A DNA stretch of 64,000 nucleotides, taken from Amylostereum areolatum. Taxonomy: Eukaryota; Basidiomycota; Agaricomycetes; Russulales; Stereaceae. The stretch covers positions 124,001-188,000 of the forward strand of contig SAXG01000030.1 of NCBI GenBank assembly GCA_012932865.1, given 5' to 3'. A model generated the notes under the pieces. It was not told the DNA's origin and did not search any database. It saw only the letters and a program-made list of their open reading frames with translations. Both the position numbers and the translations under genes were made by a program. Positions 52,030-63,847 of this stretch are shown here, piece after piece. Each line of letters opens with the position of its first letter. The first letter of the stretch is position 1.

Positions 52030-53261
52030 TCACAGGTCCTGCATTGTATGTTCGCCAGCGAATGCAAAAGTGGATAGTTTGGAAGCATCCAAGTCCTGCG
52101 CGTTACGTCGATGACCCGCAACCCTGAGCGCGCGTTTCCATTTCTTGATAGCCTCGTCCGTCATGCCGAGGAGAAAAAAGAATGCCACCGCCAGCACGAT
52201 GGTGACGTACTGGTTGAATCTCAGGTCGAAGGCCTGCCAGAATTTCGGGCGCCATACGGTCGAAGGAATCAAACGCGGCGACCAATCCTGATGTATGGCG
52301 TCCCACCCGGGGTAAAAAACGAGCGTCGTCGCTTGTTCGGCGTTCATGACGAATATGACGATTCCGAGCGGGAGCGCAAGAGTAATGTCGAGGCACCCTA
52401 TGATTAGAAGGCGAATGTACTGTGACCGGATGAGGTAACCCTCCTGGTCGTCGTCTTCAATCTGCTCGGAGATCCGAATTCTGAAAAGCGCCAAAAACAT
52501 TTGAAAAACTGGAGCTAGTGAAGAGGTAAGGCAAATGACGGGGACAGCAGCAACGAGCTCACGGCAATAAAAAAGGACGGATACGATAGGGATAGTGATG
52601 CCCCAGGACTTCACAAGGATAAGAGTCAATCCAGAGATGTGCTCCGCCGAGTAGCAGCCATATTCCTCGAATATCTGAAATCGGCAAGTCTGCACGACAT
52701 AGTCTAATGCGAAGCAGTAAGCTGTAAGCACAAAATCGAGGCTCCATTCGAAGGAATACACACAGATGGACATGGCGACGACTGGGACTCCGATGGTTAT
52801 GAGCAAATCGGATAACAGTGTGAGTTTCGGCTGAATAACAGAAGTAAGTCGGCGAACAGAATGCGAAAGTCGGGTTGTTAACTTCATGGTTACTCTGCAT
52901 CGTATTTTGCATTCGCGCGATGCGAGACAGCTGACGGGTGAGCACCAACGTACACGCCGGGATCCCTACTTCTGTGCCGATGAGCACATGAGACGCTTTA
53001 AACGGCGATGTTTCAGGCAAACAAATAGGATATCTGGCATAAAGACGCACCAATATCACACCACACAGGAGCTACATCATTCGCGTGGTCGGACCACACC
53101 ACCGCATCTACGCCTTGGATGATCTCCAAGGACAACAACCATATCGCAAGCATAGTCACTCCAACGTTTCGAAGCATTTTCGGGTTAATCAGCAGAGGAA
53201 GGAGGGTAAGGAATGCCGCAACGAAATTAAGGATGGGGACGAGCGGGTAGGTTGGATCCAT
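52030..53261 (-). CDS. STE3: STE3-type pheromone receptor R3
   Basis: A minus-strand seven-TM receptor starting MDPTYPLVPILNFVAAFL. Landmarks: VVWSDHANDVAPVWCDI, ASHVLIGTEVGIPACTLVL, TRQLSRIARMQ, YVVQTCRFQIFEEYGCYS, WGITIPIVSVLFYCRE, GCLDITLALPLGIVIFVMNA, VFYPGWDAIHQDWSPRLIPS and VAFFFLLGMTDEAIKKW. The long final exon runs 52,887-52,030 and ends GEHTMQDL. Its TM6 loop (LALPLG..FVMN) resembles R1 (VTLPLG..FTMN), unlike R2/R4 (VLPLNILIL). Full length, no lesion visible. Confidence 0.9.
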
Positions 53262-54094
53262 AGGGAGAATGTGTGAGTGCCACGACGAAGACGAGGCGAG
53301 GGAAAGGGTGCACTTTATGTCGTTCGCATGCATTCAATATTCAATATCCAACCGCAGGCCGTTTTTACCTCGGCGCCCGGAAGTACGGGGTCGAATCTTC
53401 TATCGAAACCGTCACAGGGACCAAAGCTGCTATTCCTCGCGTTGAAGGGGTCCAATCGCCGATGAAGACAGTGTTCAGTTCGAAGGCACACTGGCGCTCG
53501 TGTCACGGACTGCCTCAGTATGGCAGACATCTCCCGAGAGGTTCCTTGCCACCTGTTCTCAATCCTCCCCTCCTGAAAACATGAGCATCGCCATTGTGCA
53601 TCATGTTTAATGATGCGGTGGAAAGCGGGGGTGACATACGTACGAACATTGGCAGGTGTGAATTATGACCAAGTATCGACTAGAGTCGACTTTCCGGCTC
53701 TTGATTACGCCGCGCAGGTTGGATGGGTACTACCCAATGCTTTGCGATATCCCGATCATGCAGGAGCCTGTCGAGTAAGGGAAGAAGACGGGTCAGCGGT
53801 CAGGCCCTCGGAGGCAGAGCGGTGGGAGGAATGCGGATCGACGTGATGGCGCTCAGGCATCTGCGTCAAGCGTTCTAAGTATGCGCAATGGTATATAGCA
53901 AAAACCGGGAGGACTAACTGTTTGTGTGTGGTCATGGGAAGGGAGTGTGAGGATAAGTCGATGAGCTGGACGTGTCGAAATCAAACAGCGTTCAGAACAC
54001 CCGTGGCGAAACCATGCCGAGAAGCCGTCCTGTTATCGGCCCCTAATCGGGTCTTATCTCCAATTGCAAGTGGCTTTCTACCGTATTCATACTA
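53262..54094. other. R3-R4 intergenic region
   Basis: No convincing gene. A 78-codon plus frame (53,610-53,846) ends ECGST, which is not a good CaaX box. A short minus frame ends RCLPY. Both look like chance. Confidence 0.4.
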
Positions 54095-54287
54095 CTGTAG
54101 CCGCGTGTATCGTAGCAATTCGTAACGCGTAACGGAGGGGTCGATGATTGCCAATTCAGGGGGTATGTAACGCATAACGGGACCCTTTGCTAAATCGGTG
54201 CATGTAACGCTGCTTGTGTGACCCATTGCTAGTGGGAAAACATAACGGTCCTGGCACCCCCCATTGCTACGATACACGCGGCTACAG
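54095..54287. mobile_element. MITE with TA target duplication (Tc1/mariner-like)
   Basis: A 193-bp element with perfect terminal inverted repeats starting CTGTAGCCGCGTGTATCGTA (24 bp in all), flanked by TA on each side (54,093-54,094 and 54,288-54,289). The interior has repeated GTAACGC-like motifs and no coding capacity. It lies about 40 bp past the stop codon of R4. Confidence 0.9.
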
Positions 54288-54327
54288 TACATAGTACTAG
54301 GTTTCTGATATTCCTAAAACCTCTACT

Positions 54328-55689
54328 CTACCACACCGTCAGCGAGAGAAGGATCGGACGGTGCTGATGAGCCGTGCCTGGGTAGGTAGAAACGTTAGGT
54401 CCACAAAACACTCCGGCAGAGAACAAAACTTGCGGATGATCCTCCGTCTCCTCGGACGCGTCGTGGCAAATGCTCAGTACGTGCGTCAACGATATCGAAC
54501 CGTCCGAGCTCGGAGCGGCCGCCGCTCGCCGTCCCCTCAATCTGAACATCCGCCCCAACATCCTCACAGATTCGTTCGTCAAACCCAGCAGAAGAAAGAA
54601 CGCGACCGCCATCGCAATGCCGAGGAACTGCGTGAACCTGAACAGGAGCGCTTTCCAGAACTGCTTTTCCCATTCGATCAACGGGATCGAGCGGGGCACC
54701 CAGGCTCGGTGCGCGGCGTCCCATCCGGGATAAAACACCATCGAATCCGTCTGTTTGATGTCCGCGATGAGGATGAGGATATTTAGGGGAAGCACGACGG
54801 CGATGTCGACGCAACCCAGGACCAGTATGCGGAAGTACTGCGCCCTGCTAACGAGGAGGTCTCTGTCCCTCAGGACCTCAGAGAGTTGTCTAAAGTGTCG
54901 GAGAAATCTGCGGAAGATGCGAGCTGTTGGGGGAGGCCTGAGATCTGAGCGGTAATTAGGGGATATCAGGTGGCATAACGGCTTACGACAGTAAAAGACG
55001 ATGGACAGCGATGGGAATATGATGCCCCACGAGTACACGATGAGAAAGGTCAGTCCCGAGGTGTGCACAGGATAACAGCCAAAGTCCTCGAAGATGTCAA
55101 ACTGAATACTTTGCGCAAGGTGGTCTGTCGCGTGCAGGTGAGCATCACGCTACCGCCGAGACGTATATGGGGACGTACAAACAGCGACGACGATGACGGG
55201 AAATACGAAGGCGAGGAACAGGTCGAATCGCGACACACGGCGTGGCTACGGTGTGATATATGAGAGTGCAGACCTTCGTAGGGAGAGCAGAGGAGCCACG
55301 CACGTTCTCGGCACCCTGGCCTCCCGCATCTTTCATCCGTGCGATTCGATAGAGTTGGCGGGTAAGCAAGAACGTAGACGCAGGTATCCCCACATCCGTG
55401 CCGACCACGATGTGGCAAACTGTACAACAATACGATTATCGAGAGAGCGGCGGGTGTTCACGCCAGACGACGACGTACCGATATTGCACCACACGGGTGC
55501 CACATTGTCAGCGTTGTTGTACCACACGATGGCGCCGACGCCTTGCGAACCCGAGAAGACGATGACCCACGCCGCGAAGGCGACCATGTTGGGGCGGCAG
55601 AGCTTGCGCGGAGCGATCAGGAAGGGAATCATCACAACGACCACGGCCGCGAAGTTGAGGACGGGGACGAGAGGATATGTTCGATCCAT
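54328..55689 (-). CDS. STE3: STE3-type pheromone receptor R4
   Basis: A minus-strand seven-TM receptor starting MDRTYPLVPVLNFAAVVVV. Landmarks: IVWYNNADNVAPVWCNI, CHIVVGTDVGIPASTFLLTR, QLYRIARMKDAG, HATDHLAQSIQFDIFEDFGC, WGIIFPSLSIVFYCR, GCVDIAVVLPLNILILIADI, FYPGWDAAHRAWVPRSIPLI and VAFFLLLGLTNESVRMLGRM. An intron after FYCR (about 54,990-54,945) joins to LRPPPTARIFRRF. The cytoplasmic tail runs to 54,328 (LSLTVW). Closest to R2. No lesion visible. Confidence 0.9.
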
Positions 55690-57218
55690 GGATGACTACG
55701 CCAGTTGAGACGGGGCAGCCAAAAAGAAAACAAGGAGGGTTTTATACCGATGGCTCCCCCTGCGCGAGCCTGAACCCTCGACTTGGTAGCCGTTATTCCA
55801 TTTCTCTCCGAATCGCAACCCTGGGGGGGCCAGGTGGCAGATGCTTTGGCTCGATCGCTTGGAACTCCCTCTGTGCTCGTCGGAATTACCACGCCCGTGA
55901 ACACCACATCGCGCTCCCATTCCGCACATATTGCCGTGGCCACGCGGTGAGCGCGTGCTTCGTGCTTCGAGCTGAAAGCTCGGGGACTCTTCTGCTCGCC
56001 GCCTGGTGAAGGTGGGGGAGACTCGCCTCGGAGGGTAGAACTCCTCCAAAAGGTACGTCCGTGGACGGGTATATCCCGGCTTGGTACTAGCGCTTCGTCT
56101 AAGCCGAGTGTGATTTGGCGTGGAGGAGCCTTGTATGAAACGTGAGCGCAACCCCGCAACGGCGAGCTTGTCCTCGACGATGGTATACTTCTAAAATACG
56201 TTCCCCAGTCCCGGGCTACTAAGGACCGTCGCGGCAGGCGCTACGCTAGTGCCGCACTTGCGTGCGAGCTCGTGCGAGAATGACAGTGGTGCGGATCAAT
56301 GAGGACCTTGAAACGCTGTTCGGAACGTGAGGTGTGAGGGGCGCGTCTGTGAGAAGAACATGAGATCAGGGATAAGTAGTACTCGCCAAGTACTCGCCGA
56401 AAAAAAGGGAGAAAACTGGCATCCGTTTGACAAACGCCAATATTATGGTATCTTCCAACACGCCAGTTTGGAGAGATATAAATTCGAAGACAATGTGCGT
56501 GGAAGGAAGACGCAGCGCGCTGGCGTCCCAGAATACATCTGGTCCGGTCCTGACTCGGACACAGGTCAACCACCACCTACTACTGGTTGATCCGCCGTTG
56601 ATTGAAGGCGTCTCCGGGGGACGCAAAGCACGGAGCGAAAGTGCAACGTAGTCGCGGTCCGCATGCGGATCAGTGATAGTCCCAGAACCCGCGCCAGGAA
56701 ATCCGAGTGGGGGTCGTCGACCGCCGTGACGAGCCTGGCGGCGTGGCACGGCGTCCTGCTCGAGGGAATCTCGGGGAACGATTCGTGTTGGAGCACGCGG
56801 CGCATGGAAATAGTTAGGTATGAAAGAAATGGTGTTGCAGTCGCTAAGTAGCAGTGGGTGGATGCGCCAACATGGCGGGCCTACCAGTGGTGTGGTTAGA
56901 GACGTGCCGAGAAGCCGATTTTTAATCTTCTAATCACCTCCAAGTACTACTTAGAGGATCTTATCTCATCTAAAAGGTCCCTTCAACTTCAGTTTACCAG
57001 CCTCCAAGTCGACCCAGCGTCGACCACCGTGACCTTGCGTACATGCTTACTAGTCCTGAGAGTGATTGATAGGCTGTGTCATGTCATTCGCCGCAAGGGG
57101 CCTACATACTATCAGAGCTAAGGAAAGATCTAAAAACACACTATAAAAACACGACGAGCGGTACGCATCATTCTCTCTGAACCTCCCGGGATGCGCCCAA
57201 ACAACCACCGCCCTGCTC
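55690..57218. other. 1.5-kb intergenic region, no gene seen
   Basis: Between the R4 start and the PEPCK stop. Frames of 60-175 codons occur, but none shows a domain or conserved motif. A scan of both strands for Cys-a-a-X before a stop gave nothing with an open upstream frame. Confidence 0.45.
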
Positions 57219-59338
57219 TCATACCAACTGCGGGCCCGCCACGCGCACCTTCTCCTCGACGTCCTTCTCGTACAGCGCGAACGCCTTCTGGAACATGCCG
57301 CCGAGCTTGCGCACCTCGCGCTCGAACGCGTTCTTGTCCGGCCACGCGAGCGCGGGGTTGAGCAGCTCGCGCGGGACGCCCTCGAGCGCGGTCGGGATCT
57401 GGAGGTTGAAGGTGCCGAAGGTCTCGTACTCCGCCTTGGCGAGCTCGCCCGAGTGCACCGCGTCCACGATCCGGCGCGTGTACTTGAGCGGGCAGCGCTT
57501 GCCCGTGCCGTACTTGCCGCCCGTCCAGCCCGTGTTGATCAGCCAGCAGTCGACGTTGTGCTTGGACATGCGCTCCGCGAGCATCTCGGCGTAGCGGCCG
57601 GGCTGGATGGTTGAAAGTGCGGGGTTAGCGAACCAATCGTAGGGGCTAGAAGGAAAGAAAGACGTACGGGGAGGACGATGAAGGGGGCGCTGTAGCAGGT
57701 GGAGAAGGTGGGGATGGGCTCGAGTACGCCGTCCTCGGTACCGGGCGTCTTGGACGTGTATCCGGCGAGGAAGTGGTAGCTGGCCTGCTCGGGCGTGAGC
57801 TTGCTGACGGGCGGGAGGACACCGAACGCGTCGCAGGTGAGCATGATGATGTTGCTCGGCTGGCGGTCGACGACGCAGGGGATCTGCGCGTTGGGGATGA
57901 AGTCGATCGGGTACGCGCACCGCGTGTTCTCCGTGATGCTGACGTCGTCGTAGTCCGGCACGCGCGAGACGGGGTTGTAGACGACGTTCTCAAGGATGCT
58001 ACCGAAGCGGATGGCCTCGAAGATCTCGGGCTCCTTCTCCTTGGAGAGGTTGATCGTCTTGGCGTAGCATCCGCCCTCGATGTTGAATACGCCGGTGTCG
58101 GACCAGACGTGCTCGTCGTCGCCGATGAGCAGCCGGCGGGGATCCGCCGAGAGCGTGGTCTTGCCCGTACCCGAGAGCCCGAAGAAGAGCGTCACGTCGC
58201 CGTTCTCGATCCCGACGTTGGCGGACGAGTGGAGGGAGAGCTGGCCGAACTTGACCGGTTGGAGGTAGTGCTAACCCAAGGAGGTTGGAACATGAGCTCG
58301 ATGACGTCATTGCAAGGCAAAGAGGAGGAGACCAACCATGACCGAGAAGACACCCTTCTTCATCTCGCCCGCGTACTCCGTGCCGAGGATGACCATCTCC
58401 ATCCGCTTGAAGTTGATCTCGACGGAGGTGGTAGAGCTCATGCCCTTGGTGAAGCGGTTGGCGGGGAACTGGCCTGCGTTGTAGATGATGAAATCCGGCT
58501 CGCCGAAATCGGCGAGTTCCTCCTCCGTCGGGCGGATGAGCATGTTGTTCTAGCCTGGCGTCAGACAAGGGTGAGGAGCCAATGCGATCACGAGGCTCAC
58601 CATGAACAACGCGTGGTAGGCTCGTGCACAGATGACGCGAACCTTGATTCGGTATTTGGGATCCCACTGTTGTCACAAGTTAGCGTGCGCTCCAATGTGA
58701 AACCAGAACAACGGTATGGGAAAACAGTGATGCTCCAGCCATAGAAAGGGGGCAACTGGGGTGGGGGAGGGAAAGCAGATGAGTGGGAAGAACCACTCAC
58801 GCCAGCGTAGCCGTCGAAAACGTAGACGTTGTCACGGGTGTTGAGGAAATCGATGGCACGCTCGCGGTTGATTTCGAAAGTGTCTGAAGGAGGGGTCAGG
58901 ACAGGCAAAAGAGTGTAACCGATGCGAGAGAACGCACGCTCGTCCATCTTGATGTTGACGCTGCCCCACCAGATCTCGTCCTTGCTGGTCTCCTCGTAGA
59001 CAATACGTTTGTCTTTGGGGGACCGGCCGGTCTTCTTGCCCGAAAAATTGATCAGGGCGCCGGAGGAGGAGATGATGGCTCCTTCATTGCGAATGGCATC
59101 CTCGTAGAGGAGGGCAACGGGGGCGTTGCGTTTGAGGGTAATCTTCTCCATGTCGAAACCGGCCTGGGAGAAGTAGTCGATCTGACGGCCGATGACTGGG
59201 TGAGGGGATGAGAAGAGCGCTGCGGGCGGAATGGAGAGGAAACGTACGACTGTTGAGGGCATCGTCGTCGCTGGACTGAGCATAGTGTTTGTGGAGGATG
59301 TGGGGGGTAACGTAGGGGGTCATCGTTGGGCGAACCAT
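57219..59338 (-). CDS. PCK1: Phosphoenolpyruvate carboxykinase (ATP)
   Basis: A gluconeogenic enzyme: oxaloacetate + ATP to PEP + ADP + CO2, cytosolic. The likely start [20 protein letters not shown] (59338) is spliced to [20 protein letters not shown]. Signatures: [40 protein letters not shown], the P-loop [16 protein letters not shown], the metal-binding [33 protein letters not shown], and [18 protein letters not shown]. The end is [10 protein letters not shown]. About 550 residues as expected for the ATP-dependent fungal enzyme, with five or so introns. Not usually part of mating-type loci; a linked housekeeping gene. Confidence 0.95.
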
Positions 59339-61157
59339 GTCTTGGAGATGCTGGAGGGGGTGAGTCAATTGCGGGGAAAGAGAAAGAGGTAAGATCCGTG
59401 CGGGGGCGGGAGCAAGGCGGGGGTGAGATCCGAGGATCGAGAGGGCGGGGGCGGGATGTCGGGAGAGGACGACGAACCTGGGTGGGTGGACGACGTGCAA
59501 GGGCTGGAGCAGGAATGCGAGAGACGACGAGGAGGAAAAGAGGGCAAGTGGAGACGAGGGTGAGCGGAACCAAGAGCTCGCTTTAAGAGCAGGGCCATCC
59601 GATTTCCTAAAGCGTCATGTGCCCGGCAAAACAGCAGCGATCTCGCTGAATCACGGACAAAGCGGGTCCGAATCCTTCCGAGGGGTCGTCGACGGGACAC
59701 CGTAGGACACCGTCCGTGGCGGGGGCGGAACCTACGTCGTCGTGTGCTGGCAGAGGCTGGCGGCCGTGGTCGTCGTGGTTCGGTTCATCACCGCCTGCCT
59801 GCCCACGCTCCTTCGCATCCTCGGCGTTACCCACACCAGATTACCCACCGCCCAGTCCAGCTCCTCCCTATCACATGTCCTTCCCTTCCCACGCATCCTC
59901 TTTTTTGCCTCGTATTTTTTTCGTGTTTTTCGTGTTTTTTACCTCGATTTCTTCGCACTTCGTCAAGGGAGTCCGTACCTGGACTTCTACGAAATCGTAC
60001 CAGACCCGTTCGAACTTCGAACGTACTTACATCAAGACGGAAAGTACGGAACCAGAGACGCAACAGCGGCCCGCGAGGAGACCCGTGTGCGGTGCACGGC
60101 TCACTTTCAGTTTCACACCCATAGCTTCGGTAACTCGTAGCCACCCTTCCTCCACATCCAATCGACACGAACGGCCCCGCACGACCAGGCCTAGCCTTTC
60201 AAGTCCTTCGGACTCAGAGGGCCGTTTTCACCCTGGCCGCCATTATTTTACGGCCCCCTCTTTGGCTCGTGCAACCTGAAAAAGTGTCGCGATTACCGAG
60301 TAGTCGTTGAACACGTCACACAGGAAGATATACTTCTTGCAGCTATCCGTTCAAGAACAAGCTCTGGCTTTCGGACGGGTCGGACCCAGAGGATGGCGTC
60401 GTGCGCGCGTCCTCGCCTCGCTCGTCTCGTCTCGTCGTTGTATCAGCGTACATTTCTTTTACCCCGCCTGTATCGTCGATCAGGCCTTGCGGGCGACCCC
60501 CGGCGACTGCCTAGACGGGCTTGGAAGACAAAGCGGTGGATGAGAGCTTGCGAACCGCACGCTCAACAATCGCACCCCCTTGACATCCCTCTCATCGATC
60601 TAAGCAGGAGACCCAGGCGGATGAAGGACGCGGTCTGCCCAGCTTACGTGCCCGGCTGGACTCGCTGGTCTGGGTGTACCCGTTCCCCAAGCACTCGTAC
60701 CCTCGTCGCGCAGGCGCTCAGAACCCGTTCGCCTTTCCTGGGACCACATCCTGCCGCACCCGCTCACACACAAACCCCCCTCGGCCGACGCGTCCCACTC
60801 CCACTTGCAGACAATCGTCCCTCTCACCTTCTCTAAATACCCGTGCGTATCCTCAGGGCAACCACACAGGCTTCATACGGCCCCCGCGCATCCGAATTCC
60901 CAGATAGCAAATCCAGTCCCTGCGCGCGGGGTCCCTTCGCAGCCCCGGCGGTCTCTCACCCCCGGTTTCTTCCGCGCTTCCCCCTCCTGCCATCGACGGA
61001 CGAGACACACGTACTGGTTGCGTCGTTCCCTCGACGCCCGCGTCAAAGTGGCTTTGCAGGGGAGCTAGTGCGATTGTAAGATCATACGGCGCTGCCAATG
61101 AAGGTGTCATTTCCCGGGGAGCAAGCTAAGCTTCCGTCCGGATCGTAGTAGGGGCCG
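59339..61157. other. Large intergenic region, no gene seen
   Basis: The 5' flank of PEPCK and far upstream of the GNAT gene. It includes a pyrimidine-rich stretch (T-runs near 59,910-59,945) and C-rich DNA at 60,700-60,800. Many overlapping frames are open because of composition, none with domains. Confidence 0.4.
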
Positions 61158-61164
61158 TATATAA
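61158..61164 (+). promoter_or_regulatory. TATA box of the GNAT gene
   Basis: TATATAAAT about 100 bp upstream of the ATG at 61,261, followed by a CT-rich leader (CATCGATATCCTCCGTTCTC), a common basidiomycete core promoter layout. Confidence 0.5.
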
Positions 61165-61260
61165 ATCCTTGAGGGATTCTCATCGATATCCTCCGTTCTC
61201 TGAGTTCACCTGCACCTTTCCTTGACGTCCCCCGTAGCTTACTCGACGTCTTCGCTCGCC

Positions 61261-61941
61261 ATGTCGGACAAGTTCCTCATCCGATCCCTCACCTCTGCAG
61301 ACATCCCCGCCGTGCGCGCTCTCCATGTACGATTTCCCTGCACTGATCAATTCGATGTCTGTGTGTTATCGACATCTAACGGCGTCGCCCACAGGCCTCC
61401 ACCCTCCCGACCCTCTCCCCTCTCCCCTCCTCATTTTTCACCCAACTCATAACCCACCCCACCCGCATCTGTCTCCTCGCCTTCCCATTCGCCTCCCCCA
61501 CCGTCTCCCCGGCGGCCGCCCCCATCGCCTTCATCTCCGCCTCGCTCCAAATCCCCACCTCAGACCTCTCCCCCACCCGCGCCCCCGCAGACGCCCAAAT
61601 CACCGTCCTCACCCTCGGCGTCGCCCCCGCGTACCGCCGTCAACACCTCGCGACCCGCCTCGTGCACGGCGCGATCCAGGCCCTCCGCTCCCAGGCGCGC
61701 AGTGCGCCGCAGGTCCCCACGGGGCACCTCCTCTCCTCCAAACCGGTTTCTTCCAGCTCTGGACTTGGGGACAAGCACCCGAGCACAGACGCGCGTGCAC
61801 GCGACGATGGCGGACGGCGCCGACGGCGCCGAGCGCGCGTTCTGGACGCGCGGGGTTGGGCTCGTGCAGGGGACCGTGCGCGAGCCGTGGATGACGGGTT
61901 GGCGGGATGTGGTGTGCGTCGAGGGGCGGGTCGCTGCATAG
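61261..61941 (+). CDS. GNAT-family N-acetyltransferase
   Basis: Starts MSDKFLIRSLTSADIPAVRA; an intron (about 61,327-61,394) leads to STLPTLSPLPSSFFTQLITH. The acetyl-CoA binding motif A is clear: ITVLTLGVAPAYRRQHLATR followed by LVHGAIQAL. Beyond about 61,720 the exon path is uncertain, because two frames stay open; one ends at 61,941 with WRDVVCVEGRVAA and the other at about 62,009. The family moves an acetyl group from acetyl-CoA to an amine; layout is close to NAA50/NAA60-type N-terminal acetyltransferases, but the substrate cannot be told. Confidence 0.65.
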
Positions 61942-62404
61942 GTCAAAGAAGTGCGTTGGTGGCTTTGGGCGGACGAGGTCGGGTCTTACAAATGGTTATG
62001 GTAGTATGACGTAGAAGATGGGGAGGGTGTATGGTATTCCTTAGAATGAATAGAGAAGCATGAGCTTGCGAGAATAGAATCTACGCCAGTTTGGACCACG
62101 GTCGAACGTACGAAGTCCTGGCGTCAGTGAAGAAATTGGCTAACGCGATCACGTGTAGCAGTGTGAGGGTGCTGGACGACTGAACAAAGAAACGGTTTCG
62201 AACTGGTGACGTGGTGACGTGCAAGCCCACTGACGATCCAAAGTAAAATTCGTGTTGGATGCGTGCTCGCCAAGTACTACTTGCACCTGCGTGTGCTACT
62301 CACATGTTGTAGCATACACCGTCAATATCGTACAGGACCCACTTCGAAAGCTTCTCCACATTTATACTTACCACAGGAGCACTCACTTCTATTCATGTTT
62401 GGCA
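61942..62404. other. Convergent intergenic region
   Basis: Between the GNAT and aldo/keto reductase 3' ends. No supported ORF. Confidence 0.4.
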
Positions 62405-63847
62405 TCAGACCACGATTCCGCCCTCCACCATCGGCCATCCCAACTGCTCGTACGTCCACCCAAACGCTGTCCCACCCTTCGCATGGAAACCACACGCGCT
62501 CCGGTGCATTCCCGGGGCGCGATGCACGTCGTCCAGGGCGTTCATCTCGTCCTCGTTCAGGTCCGCGATCTATCAAAATGAAGGGATTCCAGGACTCGTA
62601 GGAAGCAAAAATGTGGGGTGAAGAGCGTACGCCAAGATTTTCCACCATCCTCGCCCGCGTCTTCGTTTTGGGGATCACCACGACGCCCTTCTGCACGAGC
62701 CAGCTGAGCACCGCCTGCGCTGCCGTGCATCCTTTCCGTTCTGCGATCTGCACGACGGCGGGGTGGGACATCACCTCGGGCTTGTGTTTTGCGAGCGGGG
62801 TGTAGGCTGTGAGTCGGATATTCTTGGCGGTGCAGTACGCGAGGAGGTCGAGCTGGGGGAGGAGAGGATGCATTTCGACCTGCGAGCGCGCTCAATATTC
62901 GACTTTCGCGAGTGGGGAGGGCAGGGAGGGGAGATAGACCTGATTGACGGCAGGAACGACGGTGACGTGTGGAAGTAGTTGCTCGAAGGTCTTCACGCTG
63001 AAGTTAGAAACCCCGATACTCTTGACTTTACCTGCCCATTCGGTCAGTCCAGGAGCAAACAACGAAACCGACTTAAAAGCCTACCGTCCACGAGAAGCGC
63101 CTCCATCTCTTTCCAAGTATCCACAATCGTGGGGTATTCATCCGCCGGCAGAGCCGTCCCTTTTCAATCAGGACCCAATGACATCATCAGCCCCCGTTTC
63201 CCTGTACTCCAAAGGAGCACAAACGTACCGTCCTCCCGAGTCGCCTGGGGCCAATGCATCAGATACAAATCGATGTATCCGCACCCGAGCTTTTCGAGGC
63301 TTTCGTCGAACGCGGCGCGCACGCGCCCGTGGTCATCGCTCCAAAGCTTGGTCGTCATGAAGAGCTGCTCGCGCGGGACGCCGGACGCGAGGATGGCGCG
63401 GCCGACTTGTGATTCGTTACCTATTACGGGCGATGCGGAACAGGTTAAAATAAGTCAATAGTGTGTGCGGAATCGGTACGGGGTGGCGGTACGTACCGTA
63501 GGTGGTCGCCTGGAGGGGTAGAATTGCGTTCGTCGGTAGTACTCGAACAGGCAGCGCTGACAGGCCAACTCACCGTGTCGATGTGCCGATAACCGACCTA
63601 CATACACACCCCATAGTTGATACGACCACTCCTTCGAGAACCATGATGACGCACCTCCAGAGCATTCGTGATCATCTCCCTGACCTCCCTCTCGCCCTCC
63701 TTCCCGACGTACCCCATCCAGCATCTGTTCGGGATCAATGCAATCTTCATTGTGAGATGCTGAGATACGTGGTGGACGGGCGCACCCTATGCCGATTGAA
63801 GGGACAGTTTTGCCGTTGTTCAGAGTGAAGAACGGGGTTGGGGACAT
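62405..63847 (-). CDS. Aldo/keto reductase
   Basis: NADPH-dependent reductase of carbonyls, TIM barrel. The start [19 protein letters not shown] is at 63,847; an upstream in-frame Met at 63,931 would add a 28-residue Ser/Leu-rich, basic leader (possible targeting signal). Exons join GIG / [18 protein letters not shown], then GYRHIDT (catalytic Asp), [11 protein letters not shown] with the Tyr, [20 protein letters not shown] with the Lys, [14 protein letters not shown] with the His, [37 protein letters not shown] and [19 protein letters not shown]. The end is [11 protein letters not shown]. The whole catalytic tetrad Asp-Tyr-Lys-His is present; about seven exons. Confidence 0.9.

Noticed and set aside
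53380..53400. GGGGTCGAATCTTC as a tRNA T-arm
   Set aside because: The invariant GTTC is not present and no acceptor or anticodon arm can be paired around it.
53515..53610. Short minus-strand ORF ending RCLPY between R3 and R4
   Set aside because: A Tyr-ended CaaX is not known for these pheromones, and the body looks random.
53610..53846. 78-codon ORF between R3 and R4 ending ERWEECGST as a pheromone precursor
   Set aside because: It has a Cys at -4 and a Glu-Arg upstream, but CGST is not an aliphatic CaaX box and the Glu-Arg is only five residues before the Cys.
59716..61110. Overlapping ORFs upstream of the GNAT gene
   Set aside because: All three frames are open from C/T-rich composition; no start context, domain or conserved motif.
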